A stretch of DNA of 64,000 nucleotides from Butyricicoccus pullicaecorum DSM 23266 (GCF_900167005.1 NZ_FUXW01000005.1:1-64000); one strand, 5' to 3'. Positions 8,101-16,041 are shown, numbered from the stretch's first letter. A program made the numbers and translations. Notes: a model not told the origin generated them from the sequence alone.

Positions 8101-8599
8101 CTTCGACCTGTGCACAGCGCTGGTAGCCTGCCGTGACCAGTTTTGCCGTCAGGTCGGCGAGCGGGGTCAGATCACCGACCCGGATGGTCAGCGACGCATT
8201 ATGCAGTACCGCAGGCGGCAGAGTTTTCTGCACGAGCGCGGCAGCCGATATGGTGACGAGCGGTGCGTCGGACAGCTGTGCCAGCGCCGCGATGCGTGCC
8301 TGCTCGTACTGACGGGACATGCCTTCCATGCCCGCCATGGTCAGTTCGCGTGCGGGGACGTGCAGGACGGGCAGCTCGGAGAAGGACTCCAGATCGGAAG
8401 CCAGACGTAACGCAGCGTTGTCCTCGTCGGTCAGGATGCAGACCGGGCGGGAAGTCTCCAGACGGAGCGCAGCGGCGAGCTGTGCCTTGGCGGCAGGCGG
8501 CAGACCGACGGCGAGCGCCGGAGTCTGACCTGACCGGATAGCGTTAAATAGCTCTTTGTATTCTTTTGAATCTGTAATACTTAAAGTAATATTTTGCAT
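5135..8599 (-). CDS. mfd: transcription-repair coupling factor Mfd
   Basis: A full-length 1154-residue Mfd. It removes stalled RNA polymerase from lesions and recruits UvrAB. In order: an N-terminal UvrB-like module, an RNA-polymerase-interacting domain near 500-570, RecG-like helicase lobes with Walker A GDVGFGKTE near 645 and DEEQ near 743, TRG and VGRSSR helicase motifs, and the C-terminal TRCF domain from about 1000. ATG 8599 follows ACAGGAG. uvrC is also in the window but not linked. A composite repeat lies just behind the stop. Confidence 0.97.
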   Translation of the reverse strand: MQNITLSITDSKEYKELFNAIRSGQTPALAVGLPPAAKAQLAAALRLETSRPVCILTDEDNAALRLASDLESFSELPVLHVPARELTMAGMEGMSRQYEQARIAALAQLSDAPLVTISAAALVQKTLPPAVLHNASLTIRVGDLTPLADLTAKLVTAGYQRCAQVEGPGQFSVRGGILDVFPPRADAPVRIEFWGDEIDSISAFDVGSQRRGASLNALTCLPCMEALPACAPGGIRGLCKALDQATRAKRKKHPDLVRNLERDIERLTETQSLPAADKYLPLIYPEAATPLDYLPEDTIFLIDDAPRLREAVGGYILRLAGDLEALAERGELPQQPEAFALDFVALCRSLLGRPLVRLDTFLSSVNELTPKTLVSFSVNQMNAFGGSFDMAAADIAGFLQLKRAVCVLCSSDLRCKNMREALEAHGIDAPISNRLPAPGRVHILEGTLSAGLEYPGLGLTILTEGHAPARKKASRTKKSNRDRVKSYTDLTPGDLVVHEHHGIGRYIGMERMVVDGAARDFIKIAFAGTDFLYVPATSLDLISKYIGGGEPEKVRLNKLGGADWQRARSRAKAAAKELAAGLIQLYAERARLKGFAFPHDDIWQREFEQAFPYDETDDQLRCIEEIKRDMESSRPMDRLLCGDVGFGKTEVALRAVMKCVLAGKQAAILVPTTVLARQHYLTAVQRFAGYPVKIELISRYKTASEQKKIFDQLQSGMIDLIIGTHKLFNKKIKFHDLGLLIIDEEQRFGVSHKETLKEMSKQVDVLTLSATPIPRTLNMALSGIRDMSAIEEPPHDRWPVQTYVMEYNDAIVNDAIRRELARGGQIYYLHNYVESIERTALRLQKDFPDARIGVAHGKMHMRELANVMNEMSDGALDILVCTTIIETGIDIPNANTLIIEDADHMGLAQLHQIRGRVGRSSRRAFAYLTFRRGKVLSEISQKRLSAIREFAEFGSGFKIAMRDLEIRGAGNVLGPEQSGHMMSVGYDLYLKLLEEAVLEEKGETPPQRVECAAELTLSANLPADYVPDPGQRVDLYRRIALIRSDEGRSDLLDELIDRYGEPPAEAVALLDIALLRAQAGDQGVTEIKQDAGRLYITFAQTDFRRLSQLCGDPDFSGRLLLNAGSQPYLSLRLKPGETPMQMAQTLVKKYAETK

Positions 8600-8638
8600 A
8601 GCAGACTCCTGTCGAAAAATGGGACAAAATAGACAGAC

Positions 8639-8667
8639 GGCAAAAGGGCAGATTTTGCAACCTGCCC
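8639..8667 (-). terminator. possible terminator upstream of mfd
   Basis: On the minus strand GGGCAG/CTGCCC with a 10-nt loop, followed by TTTTG. It would separate the nifS-iscU transcript from mfd. Confidence 0.5.
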
Positions 8668-8674
8668 TAATGGT

Positions 8675-8858
8675 CTAGGAGAACCCAGTCCCCCTAGATA
8701 CAAAAAGGTTCCTGCGAGCGCTCGAAACCTTTTTGATACTCCCGGAATCATCCGCGTACCCCAGGGCACCTTCTCGAAAATTTCTTGGAAATTTTCTCAC
8801 CTTGCCGGACTGCGGCGCGGGGTCGGGGTAAAAACCCGAGGCGCAGCCCCGGGTTTTT
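8675..8858. repeat. second-family composite element J-K-L-M, copy 1
   Basis: J 8675-8697 (CTAGG...CCTAG), K 8702-8734 (arms AAAAAGGTT/AACCTTTTT around palindrome CGAGCGCTCG), a divided L whose right half CCGGACTGCGGCGCGG ends at 8820, and M 8830-8858 (AAAAACCCG/CGGGTTTTT with conserved core GAGGCGCAGCCC). Within L sits an insert containing hairpin GAAAATTTC/GAAATTTTC at 8776-8796. It lies between iscU and mfd. Confidence 0.75.
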
Positions 8859-8871
8859 GAAATTCAAGTTT

Positions 8872-9306
8872 TTATTCGTGGCTGTGGCAAGCCGCGCAGT
8901 CGCCCGAGCAGCCCATAATCGCCTCGGGGTCCTTGCCCTGCTTGCGGTAGTAGTCCGCGATTGCCGAGCGCAGCGCCTCCTCAGCCAGCACCGAACAGTG
9001 CATCTTGACCGGGGGCAGACCGTCCAGCGCCTCTGCGACTGCCTGGTTGGTCAGCTTGAGCGCCTCCTCGATGCTCTTGCCCTTGACCATCTCGGTGGCC
9101 ATGGACGAAGTCGCAATCGCTGCGCCGCAGCCAAAGGTCTTGAACTTAACGTCCTCAATGATGCCGTCGTCCGAGATCTTGAGGTAGATCTTCATGATAT
9201 CGCCGCACTTTGCGTTGCCGACCTCGCCGACACCGCTTGCGTCCGCGATCTCACCGACGTTGCGCGGGTTTGTGAAATGGTCGAATACCTTGTCGCTGTA
9301 TTCCAT
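8872..9306 (-). CDS. iscU: iron-sulfur scaffold protein IscU/NifU
   Basis: A 144-residue scaffold that assembles Fe-S clusters with sulfur from the cysteine desulfurase encoded just upstream (44-bp gap, same strand). The three ligand cysteines are at 34 (with Asp36), 60 and 104. A C-terminal extension CSGDCAACHSHE adds three cysteines and two histidines not found in classical IscU; similar tails occur in some clostridial NifU-like proteins, and a metal-binding role is only inferred. ATG 9306 follows AAAGGAG. No hscA, hscB or ferredoxin gene is nearby, so this is the minimal clostridial pair. Confidence 0.93.
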   Translation of the reverse strand: MEYSDKVFDHFTNPRNVGEIADASGVGEVGNAKCGDIMKIYLKISDDGIIEDVKFKTFGCGAAIATSSMATEMVKGKSIEEALKLTNQAVAEALDGLPPVKMHCSVLAEEALRSAIADYYRKQGKDPEAIMGCSGDCAACHSHE

Positions 9307-9350
9307 AAGAGTTAGGCTCCTTTGTCTCTATAATTTATGAATGGATGTGC

Positions 9351-10580
9351 TTAATGATGATGATGGTGATCGTCGTGCAGATCGGATGCTGCGGTCAGGT
9401 CGGGCTTGCCGTCCACCCAAACCGGGCTCATGGCACGCAGCGTTTCGACGACCTTGGTGACGTTCTCGATGAGGTAATCAACGTCCTCCTCGGTGTTCTG
9501 CTCACCCAGGGTCAGACGCAGCGAACCGTGCGCGATCTCGTGGGGCAGGCCGATGGCCATGAGCACGTGCGAGGGGTCGAGCGAGCCGGTCGAGCAAGCC
9601 GAACCGGTCGAGCCGCAGATGCCGGCCAGATCCAGACGCAGGATCAGACCCTCGCCCTCGATGGCCTCAAAGACGAAGGAGGCCGTGCCGGGCAGACGGT
9701 TGACCGGGTCACCGGTGTAGTGGGTGTAGGGGATGGCATCCATGATGCCGCGGACCAGACGATCGGTCAGCTTCTTGACGTAGCCCATCTTCTCGGCCAG
9801 ATGCTCACCAGTCGCGTCCTCAATGGCCTGTCCCAGACCGACCATACCGGCTACGTTCTCGGTGCCCGATGCAAGGCCGCGCTCCTGACCGCCGCCGTAG
9901 ACCAGCGGCTCGAGTGCGATGCCACGGCGGACGTACAGCGCGCCGATGCCCTTGGGGCCGCGGAACTTGTGCGCGGACAGGGACAGCATGTCAATGCCCA
10001 TCTCCTGCACGTCGAGCGGCATGTGGCCGACAGCCTGTACCGCATCGGTGTGGAAGACCGCACCGTGTGCGTGTGCGATCTCAGAGATTGCCTTGAGGTT
10101 CTGGATGGTGCCGATCTCGTTGTTTGCCGCCATGATGGTGACGAGAGCGGTCTGGTCGGTGATGACCGACTTGAGCTGCTCGAGATCGACGTGACCCTGT
10201 GCGTCAACGTCCAGATAGGTGACCGGATAGCCTTCCTTTTCGAGTGCCTCACAGGTGTAGAGGACTGCATGATGCTCGATCTTGGAAGTGATGATGTGCT
10301 TCTTGCCGCGTGCCGAGCGACCCTTGACATAGCCGCGGATGGCGAGGTTATCGGCCTGCGAACCGCCGCCGGTGAAGATGATCTCGGACGGGTCCTTTGC
10401 GTTCAGTGCACGCGCAACCTTCATGCGCGCTTCGGTGACCGCACGGCGTGCCTCGCGGCCAATGCGGTAGAGCGAGGACGGGTTGCCGTAAAACTCGGTC
10501 AGAAAGGGCTTCATTGCCTCAAATACAGATTCGGACATGGGCGTGGTCGCCGCGTTGTCCGCGTAGACAAAACGATTCAT
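9351..10580 (-). CDS. nifS: cysteine desulfurase NifS/IscS
   Basis: A 409-residue class V aminotransferase-fold enzyme that moves sulfur from cysteine to IscU. The PLP lysine is Lys205 (SAHKFRGPKG) and the active-site cysteine is Cys329 in GSACSTGS. HTDAVQ at 177-182 supports the cofactor site. ATG 10580 follows AAGGAGGAGA; a much longer in-frame extension is rejected. The protein ends in DDHHHHH, a natural poly-His tail encoded in the genome. It is the first gene of the nifS-iscU operon, with one or two promoters upstream and a possible Rrf2-type operator. Confidence 0.94.
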   Translation of the reverse strand: MNRFVYADNAATTPMSESVFEAMKPFLTEFYGNPSSLYRIGREARRAVTEARMKVARALNAKDPSEIIFTGGGSQADNLAIRGYVKGRSARGKKHIITSKIEHHAVLYTCEALEKEGYPVTYLDVDAQGHVDLEQLKSVITDQTALVTIMAANNEIGTIQNLKAISEIAHAHGAVFHTDAVQAVGHMPLDVQEMGIDMLSLSAHKFRGPKGIGALYVRRGIALEPLVYGGGQERGLASGTENVAGMVGLGQAIEDATGEHLAEKMGYVKKLTDRLVRGIMDAIPYTHYTGDPVNRLPGTASFVFEAIEGEGLILRLDLAGICGSTGSACSTGSLDPSHVLMAIGLPHEIAHGSLRLTLGEQNTEEDVDYLIENVTKVVETLRAMSPVWVDGKPDLTAASDLHDDHHHHH

Positions 10581-10619
10581 ATGGTGATCTCCTCCTTGTG
10601 GAGTCTGTGTTCTACACTT

Positions 10620-10649
10620 AATATACACCAAACTAGTATGCATTATCAA
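10620..10649 (-). promoter_or_regulatory. nifS promoter with inverted repeat
   Basis: On the minus strand: TTGATA, 18-bp spacer, TATATT. The spacer contains the inverted repeat ATAC-N9-GTAT (10623-10639), placed as an Rrf2/IscR-type operator might be. No regulator gene is adjacent, so the operator reading is an inference. Confidence 0.6.
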
Positions 10650-10750
10650 GCATGAATTTGACCAATTCGGGACCGGGAAAAACCGGTATTTTTGCGCCGA
10701 ATGGTCGATTGGGAAACTTTGCCTGCCGGACAGACAGAGCCCTAAAGATA

Positions 10751-10779
10751 AGTTTACTATGATTATGCCCGAAATGCAA
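10751..10779 (-). promoter_or_regulatory. possible distal nifS promoter
   Basis: On the minus strand: TTGCAT, 17-bp spacer, TAAACT. It would give a leader of about 165 nt containing hairpin ACCGG/CCGGT near 10672-10687. Confidence 0.4.
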
Positions 10780-10821
10780 TCAATTTTGCAATTTTTTCCG
10801 TCAAAACAGGGAGAGAGGGGC

Positions 10822-10856
10822 AAAAAAAAGCCCCTGCCGGAGGGCAGAGGCTTTGG
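10822..10856 (-). terminator. terminator after stalk-domain gene
   Basis: A strong GC-rich hairpin (AAAGCC and CTGCC with their complements), followed on the minus strand by an eight-T run. Confidence 0.9.
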
Positions 10857-10870
10857 AAACGGTCAGATGC

Positions 10871-12175
10871 TTAGCTGGCCGGACGAACGGCGGGCGCGGT
10901 GGTGGCTGCACCGTTTGTCAGGTCGATGCGCACAGCGGCATTGTAGGCCGATGCATTGCGCTCGTAGGAGATGGACGCACCGGACTTGGTCTGTACGGTG
11001 GTCAGGGTGGTCATGGGCGCGGCCTCAGCACCGTAGGGAGACGCCGTGCGGATGATGGTGAGCGACTGGTTGGGGATGAGCTTCATGTCGACCGAGGTGT
11101 AAGCGTCGGCGGTGAAGTGCAGGCTGTAATTGCCCGAACCGTCGATCGGCGTGGTGGCCGACTGGTCGGACAGACGGCGTACAACCTCGCGCACCTGCGC
11201 GGAGCTACTGCCCGGGGTCAGGGTGAGCTTCTGTACTTCGGCGCAGACAAAGTCGATTGCGTCACCGTTCTTGACAGCGGTCAGGCTGGCGGTGTTATCG
11301 AGCGGCTTCATCGCCCACTTGCCCTGTGCAATGCCGACCTCGGTCAGGAAATCGGACTTGAGGTACAGCTTGCCGTCGACACGGCTGACAATGCCGTCGA
11401 CGGTCAGGTTCTGCAGCTTTTTGAGCAGCGCGTCGACGTTTTCATCGATCACGTTCGCGCCCTCGTTGGCTGTAATGGCCTGTTCAATGGCCGAGCGGTC
11501 GGTCTGGAGCTTGGCGGTAAACTGCGCAGCGTCCAGGCTCTCTGCACCGGTGATGGTGCCGTTGATGACGACCGGAATGTCACCCATTGCGGTGTGATAG
11601 GTCAGGGTTGCGCCGATTGCACCGGACAGCGCACGGGCGGTCTTGGGTGCGACACTGTTCTGGAACTGGGTCATGGCGGTGATGGCCTGGAATTGGTTCG
11701 GGAACTCGGTCTGCATCATCTTTTCGGTGTCCACGATCAGAACGGTCTGGGTGTTGTTGTCCCAGCCGACCGCAGCGCCGAGCGCCTGCGCGGCAAAGCG
11801 AACAGGGACATAAGTACGACCGCCTTCAATGAAGGGGGCAGCATCGGTGGAGAACGAACGGTCGGAGCCTGCCCGATCAACCGTACATGCCTTGCGGCCG
11901 ATGGTCAGCTTGACCGTGCGGTCACCGCGCTTGGCGGTTACCGTGCGCGAAGGGTCATCCCAGGAGACCGTCGCACCCATCGATTCAAAGATGGCACGGA
12001 AGGGGACAAAGGTGCGGTTGTCGCGCATGAGGGGCTGGGCATCCGAGAAGGCGACCGGCTGGTCGTTCAGGGTGACCTGAATACCGGCGGCGCGAGCGCC
12101 GGATACCGGGAGTGCGGATACCAGGAGCGCGGCGGCCAGTGCCATACCGCACAGACGGGAAAATAAACGCTTCAT
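10871..12175 (-). CDS. secreted protein with copper amine oxidase N-like (stalk) domain
   Basis: 434 residues with a clear signal peptide (MKRLFSRLCGMALAAALLVS, cleavage after ARA near 30). Residues about 32-130 hold the two-part stalk-domain pattern (RTFVPFRAIFESMGATVSWD, then a second VPVRF..ALGA..GWD repeat), common in clostridial surface proteins. The remaining 300 residues are beta-rich without a recognised domain. It starts 27 bp behind the alcohol dehydrogenase stop, so the two may share a transcript, though no functional link is evident. Substrate or partner unknown. Confidence 0.82.
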   Translation of the reverse strand: MKRLFSRLCGMALAAALLVSALPVSGARAAGIQVTLNDQPVAFSDAQPLMRDNRTFVPFRAIFESMGATVSWDDPSRTVTAKRGDRTVKLTIGRKACTVDRAGSDRSFSTDAAPFIEGGRTYVPVRFAAQALGAAVGWDNNTQTVLIVDTEKMMQTEFPNQFQAITAMTQFQNSVAPKTARALSGAIGATLTYHTAMGDIPVVINGTITGAESLDAAQFTAKLQTDRSAIEQAITANEGANVIDENVDALLKKLQNLTVDGIVSRVDGKLYLKSDFLTEVGIAQGKWAMKPLDNTASLTAVKNGDAIDFVCAEVQKLTLTPGSSSAQVREVVRRLSDQSATTPIDGSGNYSLHFTADAYTSVDMKLIPNQSLTIIRTASPYGAEAAPMTTLTTVQTKSGASISYERNASAYNAAVRIDLTNGAATTAPAVRPAS

Positions 12176-12202
12176 AAAAAACGCCTCACTTTTTTCTTTG
12201 GA

Positions 12203-13390
12203 TTATTCCGCGAGCGCATAGATGGCGCGGATTTCGTCGGGGCCGAGATCGATGTAGCTCTTGACCGGACGGGTGCCGCCCTTGGTGGTCAGATCGATGA
12301 TGGCATCGTACTCGTCAGGAGTCAGACCGAGTTCGCTCATGTGGGTGGGCATGCCGATCTCGGTGAAGTAACGCTTCATGGCCTCGATACCGGCCAGCGC
12401 GGTGCGCTCGGGGTGGTCGAAGTCCATCGGGCAGTCCCAGACACGGTTTGCCAGCTGGGCAAACTTGGGAATGTCATATTTCATCACAAACTGCGCCCAA
12501 GCGGGGAAGAGGACGGACAGACCTGCACCGTGCGAGATCGAGTCATGCAGGGCAGAAACCGGATGCTCGAGCTTGTGCACCGGGAACTTGCGGATTTTGC
12601 CGCAGCCGGTCAGATCATTGTGCGACAGCGAGGACGCCCACATCAGCGTCGCACGTGCTTCGTAGTTGTCGGGGTGTGCGATGGCAACACGGCCAGCCTC
12701 GCGCACCGATACGAGCAAAGCTTCGGCAATGCGCTCGCTCAGATCGCACTCGTCCTGACCGGTCACGTAGCGCTCGAGCGTATGCATCATAATATCAACG
12801 ATACCGCAGCCGGTCTGGAACTTGGATACGGTAAAGGTGTTTTCCGGGTTCAGGAACGCAACCAGCGGGCGAACGGTCTCGGACGTGATGCCCTGCTTGA
12901 CCCAGGGAGTGATGAGATCGTTGGTGATGACGTCAGAGTTGGACATCTCACTGCCAGCTGCCGAGATGGTCAGAACGACACCAACCGGGAAAACCTCATT
13001 GCGCTCGGGATGGGTGCCGGTGGACGCATACTGCCACGGGTCGTTGCCGGTCACAAGTCCAACACCGATGGCCTTGGCCGAGTCAATGACACTGCCGCCG
13101 CCGACAGCCAGAATAAAGTCGACCTTTTCCGCACGGCCAAGCTCGATGCCCTTGTGAATAAAGGATAACTTGGGGTTGGGCTCAACACCGCCAAACTCGA
13201 CATAAGACAGACCGGCCTCGGTCAGAGACGCGATGACCTTGTCCAAAAGACCGGTTTTCTTGACCGAACCTCCGCCAAAGTGAACAAGAACACGGGTTGC
13301 ACCCAGCTCGCGCAGCTCGGTACCGATCTGGGATTCCACACCACGACCGAAAATGACCTTGGTGGGGGCACAGTATGTAAAATTCTGCAT
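12203..13390 (-). CDS. iron-containing alcohol dehydrogenase (butanol dehydrogenase type)
   Basis: A 395-residue group III alcohol dehydrogenase, like YqhD and BdhA, reducing aldehydes with NAD(P)H. The cofactor loop GGGSVID is near 97-103. The metal site is built from Asp and His residues, including the H-P-V-S-A-L-H...ISHGAG segment near 277-289. Substrate preference cannot be read; butyraldehyde is a guess from the likely lifestyle. ATG 13390 was chosen because GGAGG lies 10 bases upstream; a TTG at 13399 is too close to it. Confidence 0.9.
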   Translation of the reverse strand: MQNFTYCAPTKVIFGRGVESQIGTELRELGATRVLVHFGGGSVKKTGLLDKVIASLTEAGLSYVEFGGVEPNPKLSFIHKGIELGRAEKVDFILAVGGGSVIDSAKAIGVGLVTGNDPWQYASTGTHPERNEVFPVGVVLTISAAGSEMSNSDVITNDLITPWVKQGITSETVRPLVAFLNPENTFTVSKFQTGCGIVDIMMHTLERYVTGQDECDLSERIAEALLVSVREAGRVAIAHPDNYEARATLMWASSLSHNDLTGCGKIRKFPVHKLEHPVSALHDSISHGAGLSVLFPAWAQFVMKYDIPKFAQLANRVWDCPMDFDHPERTALAGIEAMKRYFTEIGMPTHMSELGLTPDEYDAIIDLTTKGGTRPVKSYIDLGPDEIRAIYALAE

Positions 13391-13414
13391 AGAAAACAAT
13401 CCTCCTTAAAAGAT

Positions 13415-13452
13415 CATGGACATAGGGCCTGTCCATGGATAGATTCATTATA
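13415..13452 (-). promoter_or_regulatory. alcohol dehydrogenase promoter and inverted repeat
   Basis: Extended -10 TGC-TATAAT at 13447-13455 on the minus strand, without a good -35. Around +3 to +25 lies the inverted repeat CATGGACA-N7-TGTCCATG (13415-13437), a candidate repressor site or leader hairpin. Confidence 0.55.
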
Positions 13453-13511
13453 GCATATTTGCCCGCGAAATAGGATACATTTTGGGAACAGTTAAACCAC
13501 CGCACCCCTAT

Positions 13512-13723
13512 TGAAGCTTTCGCCAGCCTTTCTCGAAAGGCTGCGGGTTCTCAGGGCAGAGCCCTGAGTCGCGTCCCGCAGGACGCGAAATCCCCTTTTG
13601 AAACCCGGTGTCCGACCCGGGTTTCAATTAAAACAAAAAAACAATCGCGCTCCGCAGAGCGCGAAATTCCCCGCGCGCCAGGCGCGCTCATCAAAAAAGA
13701 CGACCCGAAGGTCGTCTTTTTTT
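13512..13723. repeat. composite palindromic element, copy 4
   Basis: G to A on plus. G 13525-13542, F 13550-13568, E 13569-13588 (CGCGTCC/GGACGCG), D 13598-13627 (TGAAACCCGG arms), C 13645-13664 (CGCGCTC/GAGCGCG), B 13673-13687 (GCGCGCC/GGCGCGC), A 13693-13723 (GACGACC/GGTCGTC flanked by A and T runs, so a bidirectional terminator). A lies 23 bp behind the stop of the minus-strand gene ending at 13746. Confidence 0.88.
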
Positions 13724-13745
13724 CTCATTTCCCTATCCCATAGTA

Positions 13746-14657
13746 TCAGATAATGTCCACCACCAGACTTTCCAGCCGCATGTCCGTGAATTTGCCCCAT
13801 ACATCCAGTCGCGTAAACGTACCGACCAGATTCAAAGGAAGTGTTGCAACCGGGTCAACGTCAGTCGGAAGAATCGCGTGCACATATGCGCCCTGAATGC
13901 ACGTTTGCCGGAAATCCCGACTGCTGAACTTGACGGTGATAGAACCGCAGACCGGATGATAACCGACACGACCGGACACTTCCTGCATGGACAGATTGAT
14001 TCCAGCCGCACGACCGTTTCCAGAGGTGATTTTTTTCACATCCGGATGCACGACCAACCGCTCGGTGCCGACATCTGCGGCGTAATATATGGTGCTCGAC
14101 CCCGAGCCTTCCGCATAGAAAAACCGGTCGGATGACAACGCGATGAGGTCGGTTTGTCGTATGGAAGGCATACCGTTCCAGGAGAATATGTACTTTGCCT
14201 CTAATGTGCGCGTGTCATCGGGGTATTTGTCGTGGTTTAGAATCAGAAGATGGGTTGAGAGCGACGCACAAGCCTGATAAATGGCTTCTTCGCTGCCGTC
14301 AAACGCTATAATCGCCTGAATTTGATAAGCAGGATAGCCCAGCGCGGCAAGTTCCTCTTCTCCTTTGGCCTGAAGACCATAAAAATGCTTTACCGGGTCA
14401 ATTGCAAGGATTTCGCGTGCCTGTCTGATCTCTGCCTGCGTCGAAGATGGCTTGTCCAGAACTGTGCAGGCGTACCATTGCTGCATTTTCAGCGCATCAT
14501 ATTCATTTGTCGTGTAAGTCGAAGGGGAAAAATCGAGATTGTAGGTCTCGGTCTGGGTTTCCGAGTCTGCAAGATGCGAGCGCGTGGACGCGATAAAGAT
14601 GCCGACGCACAGCAGGCAGACAATCAAGAGAGCGCCCCAAAAAGACTTTGTTTTCAT
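13746..14657 (-). CDS. membrane-anchored protein of unknown function
   Basis: 303 residues. An N-terminal hydrophobic segment at about 7-24 looks like an uncleaved signal or anchor; the rest is probably outside the cell. I do not recognise the family. Residues 50-110 are helical and charged; 150-303 look beta-rich. The gene appears more AT-rich than its neighbours and has a weak ribosome site (GAGGT), which would fit foreign origin. It has its own promoter (14723-14751) and shares the module A terminator of repeat copy 4. Confidence 0.7.
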   Translation of the reverse strand: MKTKSFWGALLIVCLLCVGIFIASTRSHLADSETQTETYNLDFSPSTYTTNEYDALKMQQWYACTVLDKPSSTQAEIRQAREILAIDPVKHFYGLQAKGEEELAALGYPAYQIQAIIAFDGSEEAIYQACASLSTHLLILNHDKYPDDTRTLEAKYIFSWNGMPSIRQTDLIALSSDRFFYAEGSGSSTIYYAADVGTERLVVHPDVKKITSGNGRAAGINLSMQEVSGRVGYHPVCGSITVKFSSRDFRQTCIQGAYVHAILPTDVDPVATLPLNLVGTFTRLDVWGKFTDMRLESLVVDII

Positions 14658-14722
14658 ATCAAATACCTCGCGTACCGTGGCAAATTATTGAATATTTGCA
14701 GAATCCAGATTTTATGTAAGTA

Positions 14723-14751
14723 AATATAACATAGCTTAATATAGATAACAA
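14723..14751 (-). promoter_or_regulatory. promoter of unknown membrane-anchored gene
   Basis: On the minus strand: TTGTTA, 17-bp spacer, TATATT, in a strongly AT-rich stretch (14660-14790). Confidence 0.65.
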
Positions 14752-14870
14752 TTTGCTTTTTCTACAAATATGCCGAAAAAACTTTGTACACAGAGGAAAC
14801 AAACAGCGCGTGCCGTCCCTTGCACTTCACTCCCTTTCATGACAATCCGGGGACAAAACCGCCAAACCCC

Positions 14871-14899
14871 TTGCCAGACCGCACAAAAAGGAATATAGT
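14871..14899 (+). promoter_or_regulatory. promoter of CmpB-like membrane gene
   Basis: TTGCCA, 17-bp spacer, TATAGT, with a leader of about 40 nt to ATG 14946. Confidence 0.65.
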
Positions 14900-14945
14900 G
14901 AGAGAAAAGGCGGCACGGGCCGCCGGATCTGAGAGGAAACATTTT

Positions 14946-15809
14946 ATGTACGATTACACCCCGTTCCAGTGGCTGCTGGTGTTCTATGTCTATTGCGTCC
15001 TGGGATGGATGTTTGAATCGACCGTCGTGTCGGTTCAGCAGCGCAGACCGGTCAACCGCGGCTTCCTGCGCGGTCCTATGCTGCCCATTTACGGCTTCGG
15101 CGCTGTCCTGCTGCTGCATGTGGCTTTACCGCTTGACGGTCACCCGGTCGCAATGTTTTTCGCCGGTATGATTGTCGCAACTGCATTTGAATATGTGGTT
15201 GGTGTCATCATGGAATCGCTGTTTAAGGTACGGTATTGGGACTATTCCGAGCATCGCTTCCAGTTCCAGGGACGTATCTGCCTGCAATCCTCGCTTGCGT
15301 GGGGTGCACTGTCGGTGATTCTGCCGTACTTCATCCATAAACCGGTAGAAGATCTGTTAGAGCACTTGTCGCCCTTTATGACAGCCCTGATCGGCTGTGT
15401 GGTATCGGTATACTTTGTCACCGATGTTGTCAGCTCGGTCAAGACCGCACTGGGCATTGCCAAGCTGCTCGAGGAAGTGGACAAGATGCGTGCCGAGGCC
15501 GACGCGCTGCGCGAGCAGCTGACCGCGCAGGCCGAGAAGACGCGCCAGCAGCTGACGCAGGCCGCGCAGGAGATGCGTGCGCAGAGTGCGGCAGCGGTCG
15601 AGGAGCGCAGACAGCGCATTATGGCGGCATCGGAAGAGCGTCGTTTGCAGCTGCATCTCGCGCTGCGTGAGGCGGACAGCCGCATCACCGAGCGTGTCGA
15701 GCGTATGCGCTGCACGTCCAAGTGGATGCTGCGCGGCAACCCGAGCTTGCGTTCGGGACGGTATCAGGAGGCGGTCGAGGAACTGCGCCGTCGTCTGAAG
15801 AGAGGATAA
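14946..15809 (+). CDS. putative ABC-transporter type IV (CmpB-like) membrane protein
   Basis: 287 residues. The first 165 contain about four or five membrane helices and the family signature (WMFES, RGPMLPIYGFGA, E-Y-x-G-x-x-MES, WDYS, FQGRICL) of the PF06541-type proteins common in Clostridia, whose function is not settled. Residues about 180-270 form a long, highly charged coiled coil rich in Arg, Glu and Gln. ATG 14946 follows GAGAGGAAA; an upstream in-frame start lies before the promoter. The downstream hairpin is module A of repeat copy 5. Confidence 0.8.
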   Translation: MYDYTPFQWLLVFYVYCVLGWMFESTVVSVQQRRPVNRGFLRGPMLPIYGFGAVLLLHVALPLDGHPVAMFFAGMIVATAFEYVVGVIMESLFKVRYWDYSEHRFQFQGRICLQSSLAWGALSVILPYFIHKPVEDLLEHLSPFMTALIGCVVSVYFVTDVVSSVKTALGIAKLLEEVDKMRAEADALREQLTAQAEKTRQQLTQAAQEMRAQSAAAVEERRQRIMAASEERRLQLHLALREADSRITERVERMRCTSKWMLRGNPSLRSGRYQEAVEELRRRLKRG

Positions 15810-15826
15810 GAGATTTGTGTATAAGA

Positions 15827-16030
15827 AAAGCACCGTTCGAGAGAACGGTGCTTTTGTTTTGGGGGAATTCCGCGACCTGCGGGTCGCGGTTTGGTTTTTG
15901 TTTTAGTTGATTCCCGGGCCGGACACCGGGAATCAAAAGGGGAGTTCCGCGCTCTGCGAAGCGCGTCTCAGGGCGCTGCCCTGAGAACCCGCAGCCTTTG
16001 AAAAGGCTGGCGAAACTTTCATTACGCCTG
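15827..16030. repeat. composite palindromic element, copy 5
   Basis: A to G on plus. A 15827-15859 (GCACCGTTC/GAACGGTGC plus T run, the terminator of the CmpB-like gene), no B, C 15870-15889 (CGCGACC/GGTCGCG), D 15907-15936 (TGATTCCCGG arms), E 15948-15965 (CGCGCT/AGCGCG), F 15967-15985, G 15993-16008. The G end is 12 bp from the stop of the convergent minus-strand gene. Confidence 0.85.
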
Positions 16031-16041
16031 CGGGCGGGGGG

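Noticed and set aside
14784-14945. Upstream start for the CmpB-like protein
   Set aside because: The extension lies before and across the promoter and has no ribosome site; the family starts at ATG 14946.
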